Source: Paenibacillus sp. 453mf (GTDB lineage: Bacteria; Bacillota; Bacilli; Paenibacillales; Paenibacillaceae). Taken from it: a DNA stretch of 64,000 nucleotides. How positions within the stretch are numbered: position 1 is the stretch's first letter; each line of letters starts with the position of its first letter. The translations under genes and the position numbers were made by a program. Under the pieces are notes generated by a model. The model saw only the letters and a list, made by a program, of their open reading frames with translations, was not told the origin of the DNA and did not search any database. The stretch is taken from the NCBI RefSeq assembly GCF_900116105.1, contig NZ_FPAC01000001.1, positions 1 to 64,000 of the forward strand, read 5' to 3'. Positions 60,414 to 64,000 of this stretch are shown here, one piece after another.

Positions 60414-62699
60414 CTAGCTGGCAGAGCCGTTCTCATCATTGGCGGTGGTGCGGTGCTGCTTGCGATATTGTCCTGGTGTAAGACCGGTCTCCTTCTTGAA
60501 TTTACGAATAAAGTTGGGTGTATCCAGATAGCCGACCTCCTGAATAAGATCTTTCAGCGGTGTATCGGTTGTCTTCAGCTGGTAGATCATTCGATCGAGC
60601 CGTTTCTGCCAGATGTACTGAACGAAATTTATTCCCGTCTTGTCCTTGAAGGATCGGCTGACATGGGACGGTGAAATTTCAAATTCACAGGAAATGGTAT
60701 CAAGGCTCAGGCTGTGATCTGTAAAGTGTGTATCAATATATTCAATGATCCGGTCGATCAAGGACTGTTCTTCCTGCTTGGAATCCTGCTCAACCTCGGT
60801 ACATACCTGGGAGGCAAGGGAGAGCAGGACGGATTCCAGCTCCTTAAGTGAGCTGGTGAATACCATGCCTGGAGCAATTCTTTGCAGCATATGATGTTCG
60901 CCCAGTTCAGTAGCGGTCTTCAATATCGTGTTGAGCAGATCAAAGCTAATGCAGCGAACAAGGAGAGCCGGCAGCTTGGAAGCCTGCAGACTGTCTACAG
61001 ACGAGCGAATCATCTGGGAGGCGATGTCATAGTTGCCCTGCTTCAGACTTTGCGTAAGCTTTAGCTGAACATGATTCGGTATCCAGAAGGAGTGGCTCGG
61101 TGTCTTGGACAAATCTGCAAACAGCGCTACGGACCCGAATTCCCCTGGAACGAGCAGATCGAAGGCCGAGCAAGCCTCGATATAAGATTGATTCAGCTCG
61201 TGAAGGTGATGGTAACAGCTTCCTGTCCCAATCATCGGTGTAATGGCAAATGTATTCATCAGCATGCTGCGGATCTGCTCTGTAATCTGCTTCATTTGGG
61301 CCAGTTCATCAAGCTCTTCGGCTTCATCAAAATTGATAATGATCGCGAATTGATCCAGCTGTGTCAGTTCTACCCCATACCCGGTTGCCTGCAGCTCGGG
61401 CAGCTCAAAGCGAGCAAGCCGATTAATAATTTGACTGCGATTATCCATATTTGAGGGCTTTGCTTCGTTCCAGCCGATAACCATCACGAACAGATTGTTC
61501 CTGCTTAGATTAAGATCAAACAGCTGTGCGAGCTCAGGTGAGTGATGATCGGTGTCTCCAACCTTAATGAGTGTGGACAGATAGTGATTGCGGGCAAAAG
61601 GCTCCTGTATATCCATGCGGGAGCTGTAATCCTGCAGAGCAGAGCGTATCCGTTCCAGCTCGTTTCGGTAACTGTGCTTTCCATTGATTTGTGTCTCAGG
61701 GAAGCGCGAGGATGCGAATTCGACTAGCGATGAGATAGGACGATACTGCATTCGTGCAAGAACAAGTGCGATGACGGCTCCAATAAGCAGTACGAGTGCA
61801 ATGATCATAATCATAACGCTGCGGACATCTATCACACTGCTGAAGAACTGTGAGCTTGGCATTACCGTCATATACGTCCATCCATTGGATTCGGATTGAA
61901 CCGATACAATAGAATGCTCTTTACCATCCAGTGTTCGTTCATGGATACCTGGAGCAGTCTCTGCAAACAGGGTTTGTGAGGCTTCTTCGCTCAGTGTATC
62001 CCCTTGACGATTCGCAGCAAGCACTTGACCTTCTGCATCAAGAACGAAGGTGAGACCCTGGTAGCTTCCAAGGATCGAATCAATCAGATTGGTTATCTCT
62101 GTTTCCTTAATGAAATACATGACGGTGGCATGAGGATTAAGACTGTTTGGTGTAATCGGAATGAGAAAGGCCAGCTTACGGTCCTGCACTCCTCCGATCT
62201 TGGTGACCAAGTCAGCAGGTCTTACAGTAGGATGCTTCACTTCATTCAGATCACGATAGAAGGACTGCTTGTCCCAGCTCGCAAAGCTGAAATTGTCTGC
62301 AAATACTTCAAAGTCGGTTAAGCCTTTGCTGGAGTAAATACGTTTATCGTTGTGGAAGTAGAGATGAATTTCATCAATCATGGAGCTGGTCGCCTTGTAC
62401 TGATCCAGAGCACGAATCGCTTCCGGGCTGGTGCGTGTATTGTTCACACGATAGGACGAGAGCCGATCATCATAAGAAATCCGTGAAGCTATTTCACTGA
62501 GCTCTTTCATACGGCCATCAATCGTTACTTTCGTTTGAGAGAGTTGGGCTAGACGTGAGCTTTCAATTTCAGTACGGAGGGTTGCTACAGCATTTTCATA
62601 AATAAACACAGTCATGAGTACGAGAGGGATAAGCAGAATGAACAGATAGGACAGGATGTACTTCAGGAACAGCTTGGATTTGAAATAGTCCATTCTCAA
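60414..62699 (-). CDS. Membrane-bound AraC-family regulator (YesS/YtdP-like)
   Basis: A 761-residue one-component sensor. TM1 is about residues 10-30 (FLKYILSYLFILLIPLVLMTVFIYE), an extracytoplasmic dCache-like domain spans about 35-290 (LSQTKVTIDGRMKELSEIASRISYDDRLS, SIVSVQSESNGWTYMTVMPSSQFF), and TM2 is near 295-315 (VMIMIIALVLLIGAVIALVLA). A cytoplasmic linker leads to the AraC helix-turn-helix (about 660-755: SLDTISCEFEISPSHVSRSFKDKTGINFVQYIWQKRLDRMIYQL, GYLDTPNFIRKFKKETGLTPGQYRKQHR). TTG 62699 is distant (12 bases) from AAAAGGAGG; ATG 62693 is an alternative. It probably controls the neighbouring importer and glycosidases. Confidence 0.9.
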   Translation of the reverse strand: MRMDYFKSKLFLKYILSYLFILLIPLVLMTVFIYENAVATLRTEIESSRLAQLSQTKVTIDGRMKELSEIASRISYDDRLSSYRVNNTRTSPEAIRALDQYKATSSMIDEIHLYFHNDKRIYSSKGLTDFEVFADNFSFASWDKQSFYRDLNEVKHPTVRPADLVTKIGGVQDRKLAFLIPITPNSLNPHATVMYFIKETEITNLIDSILGSYQGLTFVLDAEGQVLAANRQGDTLSEEASQTLFAETAPGIHERTLDGKEHSIVSVQSESNGWTYMTVMPSSQFFSSVIDVRSVMIMIIALVLLIGAVIALVLARMQYRPISSLVEFASSRFPETQINGKHSYRNELERIRSALQDYSSRMDIQEPFARNHYLSTLIKVGDTDHHSPELAQLFDLNLSRNNLFVMVIGWNEAKPSNMDNRSQIINRLARFELPELQATGYGVELTQLDQFAIIINFDEAEELDELAQMKQITEQIRSMLMNTFAITPMIGTGSCYHHLHELNQSYIEACSAFDLLVPGEFGSVALFADLSKTPSHSFWIPNHVQLKLTQSLKQGNYDIASQMIRSSVDSLQASKLPALLVRCISFDLLNTILKTATELGEHHMLQRIAPGMVFTSSLKELESVLLSLASQVCTEVEQDSKQEEQSLIDRIIEYIDTHFTDHSLSLDTISCEFEISPSHVSRSFKDKTGINFVQYIWQKRLDRMIYQLKTTDTPLKDLIQEVGYLDTPNFIRKFKKETGLTPGQYRKQHRTTANDENGSAS

Positions 62700-62827
62700 G
62701 ATGAAATGCCGCCTCCTTTTCCTATGAATTGGTCATTTCTTATACATGATAGCAATAAACAAAAGATTTGGACATACAAATCTCGTCAAATGCAGATTTT
62801 TCTCTAATCTCAGTAGGAGGGTACACG

Positions 62828-64000
62828 ATGAGTCAAGATCAGACCCAGACAGAAGCTTCACCTGCCGTAGAGCAGGGAGTTCATAATTACAGCAGCGAGG
62901 ATAAGTGGGTCAAGCCCGAAGATCCGTTATTGCTGGAACGCTTGGAATGGTTTAAGGATCAGAAGCTCGGACTAATGATGCATTGGGGTCCTTATTCCCA
63001 GATTGGCATCGTAGAGTCCTGGGCGCTTAGTGATGAAGATGCGGTGTGGTCCCGTGCCGATATTGAGTGGGATATTGACGGTGAAGAGATGAAGCGGGAG
63101 TATTTTGAACTGAATAAGACCTTTAACCCCATTCGTTTTGAACCAGAGAAATGGGCAGAGCTTGCCGCAAATAACGGATTTAAATATTTGAACTTTACGA
63201 CGAAGCATCATGACGGGTTCTGTATGTGGAATACCCGTACCACAGAATATCGGATTACCGGAAGAGAATGTCCCTTCTCGAGGCATAGGTATGCAGATAT
63301 TACGAAGCATCTATTCGAGGCATTTCGTGCTCAAGGACTCGGAATCTCGGCTTATTTCTCCAAGGCAGACTGGCATTCTCCCTATTATTGGGCTGAAGGT
63401 ATGGAGAGAGGGATGAAGACATCACGCGGTCCGAGCTATGACCCTAGGGAGTACCCTTGGCTGTGGGAGGAATTCGTACAGTTCACCCATGAGCAGATTA
63501 TGGAGCTGATGACAGACTACGGACGGATCGATGTTCTATGGCTGGATGCCGGGTGGGTTAACGATTATAGGGTCCAGAATATTCGTCTCGGCGAAGTGGT
63601 GGAGAAGGCTCGTCAATTGCAGCCTTGGCTTCTGTCTGCAGATCGAACAGTGGGAGGACCCTACGAGAACCTGATTACCCCGGAGCAGACGATGCCGGAA
63701 CGGGCCCTTCATGTGCCGTGGGAGAGCTGTATTACGATGGGCACCTCGTTTTCTTTTCGCTACGAGGATGACTACAAGACCGTACGGCAGCTCATTCATA
63801 TGCTGATCGAAATCGTCGCAAAAGGAGGCAACCTGGCTCTTAACGTCGGACCTCAGCCAGATGGCCGATTGTCCAGAACAGCCATTGCCCGGATTGAGGG
63901 TATGGGGGCATGGCTGAAGGCTTACGGAGAATCCATATACGGAACACGGATATGTGAACCCTATTCGGCAGGTAACGTCCATTTCACACAAAAGAATGAA
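62828..64000 (+). CDS. Alpha-L-fucosidase, glycoside hydrolase family 29 (3' end outside window)
   Basis: The first 391 codons of a GH29 enzyme. The visible protein has WFKDQKLGLMMHWGPYSQIGIVESW, NGFKYLNFTTKHHDGFCMWNT, GLGISAYFSKADWHSPYYW, the nucleophile Asp in RIDVLWLDAGWVND near residue 235 and EIVAKGGNLALNVGPQPDGRL, the standard order of the GH29 barrel. No signal peptide, so substrates must be imported. TAGGAGGG (62814-62821) precedes ATG 62828. Divergent from the AraC-type regulator across 128 bp. Only the C-terminal part is missing at the right edge. Confidence 0.94.
   Translation, partial: MSQDQTQTEASPAVEQGVHNYSSEDKWVKPEDPLLLERLEWFKDQKLGLMMHWGPYSQIGIVESWALSDEDAVWSRADIEWDIDGEEMKREYFELNKTFNPIRFEPEKWAELAANNGFKYLNFTTKHHDGFCMWNTRTTEYRITGRECPFSRHRYADITKHLFEAFRAQGLGISAYFSKADWHSPYYWAEGMERGMKTSRGPSYDPREYPWLWEEFVQFTHEQIMELMTDYGRIDVLWLDAGWVNDYRVQNIRLGEVVEKARQLQPWLLSADRTVGGPYENLITPEQTMPERALHVPWESCITMGTSFSFRYEDDYKTVRQLIHMLIEIVAKGGNLALNVGPQPDGRLSRTAIARIEGMGAWLKAYGESIYGTRICEPYSAGNVHFTQKNE

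Noticed and set aside
1-64000. CRISPR arrays, tRNA or rRNA genes, prophage modules, replication origin
   Set aside because: No regularly spaced repeats, no cloverleaf or rRNA sequence, and no phage structural genes were recognised. The lysin-like gene at 43068 stands alone.

Overview
The window looks like a chromosomal segment of a Paenibacillus-type Bacillota. Signs of this are AGGAGG-like ribosome binding sites, mixed ATG/GTG/TTG starts, moderate GC, an SLH-anchored surface protein, several LplB/YtcP- and Ugp-type sugar ABC transporters, a large membrane-bound YesS-type AraC regulator, AraR-controlled arabinose genes and a DesK/DesR-controlled desaturase. No rRNA, tRNA, CRISPR array, prophage or replication origin was seen. 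The only mobile element is the N-terminal part of an IS110-family transposase cut by the left edge.

Layout. 1-2.8 kb: IS110 fragment, a phosphotransferase gene that probably carries a frameshift, and a membrane-anchored PpiC foldase. 3.0-8.3 kb: araR divergent from araBDA, with three AraR boxes. 8.4-12.8 kb: a GrpB-like protein, a small membrane protein, and a minus-strand operon (PadR regulator, HAAS-pentapeptide protein, DrrAB-like ABC exporter). 12.2-13.3 kb: a decaying patch with two pseudogenes. 13.3-16.2 kb: a DUF817 protein and an MFS exporter divergent from its TetR regulator. 16.3-19.9 kb: an ECF42-type sigma factor with two DGPF/YCII proteins, an alpha/beta hydrolase and a DUF1801 protein. 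Two near-identical bipartite promoter motifs in this cluster are candidate targets of the sigma factor. 20.1-23.7 kb: a SWIM-SNF2 helicase and a UPF0291 protein. 23.9-28.0 kb: a TPP riboswitch followed by ykoF, ykoE and a fused ykoD-ykoC.

28.0-31.1 kb: des-desK-desR, the membrane-fluidity system. 31.4-37.0 kb: a PL3 pectate lyase, metNIQ (MetN lacks its C-terminal sensor domain) and a choice-of-anchor I protein with SLH domains. 37.2-41.7 kb: a soluble hybrid histidine kinase, an AraC regulator and a GH4 alpha-galactosidase. 41.9-44.5 kb: small genes, an XRE regulator, and a CHAP endolysin-like protein with three cell-wall-binding repeats, preceded by a 54-residue acidic protein. 44.6-50.6 kb: a GpdQ-like phosphoesterase, the antiterminator GlpP, and a Ugp-type ABC transporter whose leader holds a strong terminator, suggesting GlpP-controlled glycerol-3-phosphate or glycerophosphodiester uptake. 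50.9-64.0 kb: a glycan-utilisation locus with GH3, GH38 alpha-mannosidase, an LplB/YtcP/lipoprotein ABC importer, a YesS-like AraC regulator and a GH29 alpha-L-fucosidase cut by the right edge.

Taken together, the window describes a saprophytic sugar scavenger (arabinose, pectin, alpha-galactosides, mannose- and fucose-containing glycans, G3P) with membrane-stress and vitamin-uptake functions.
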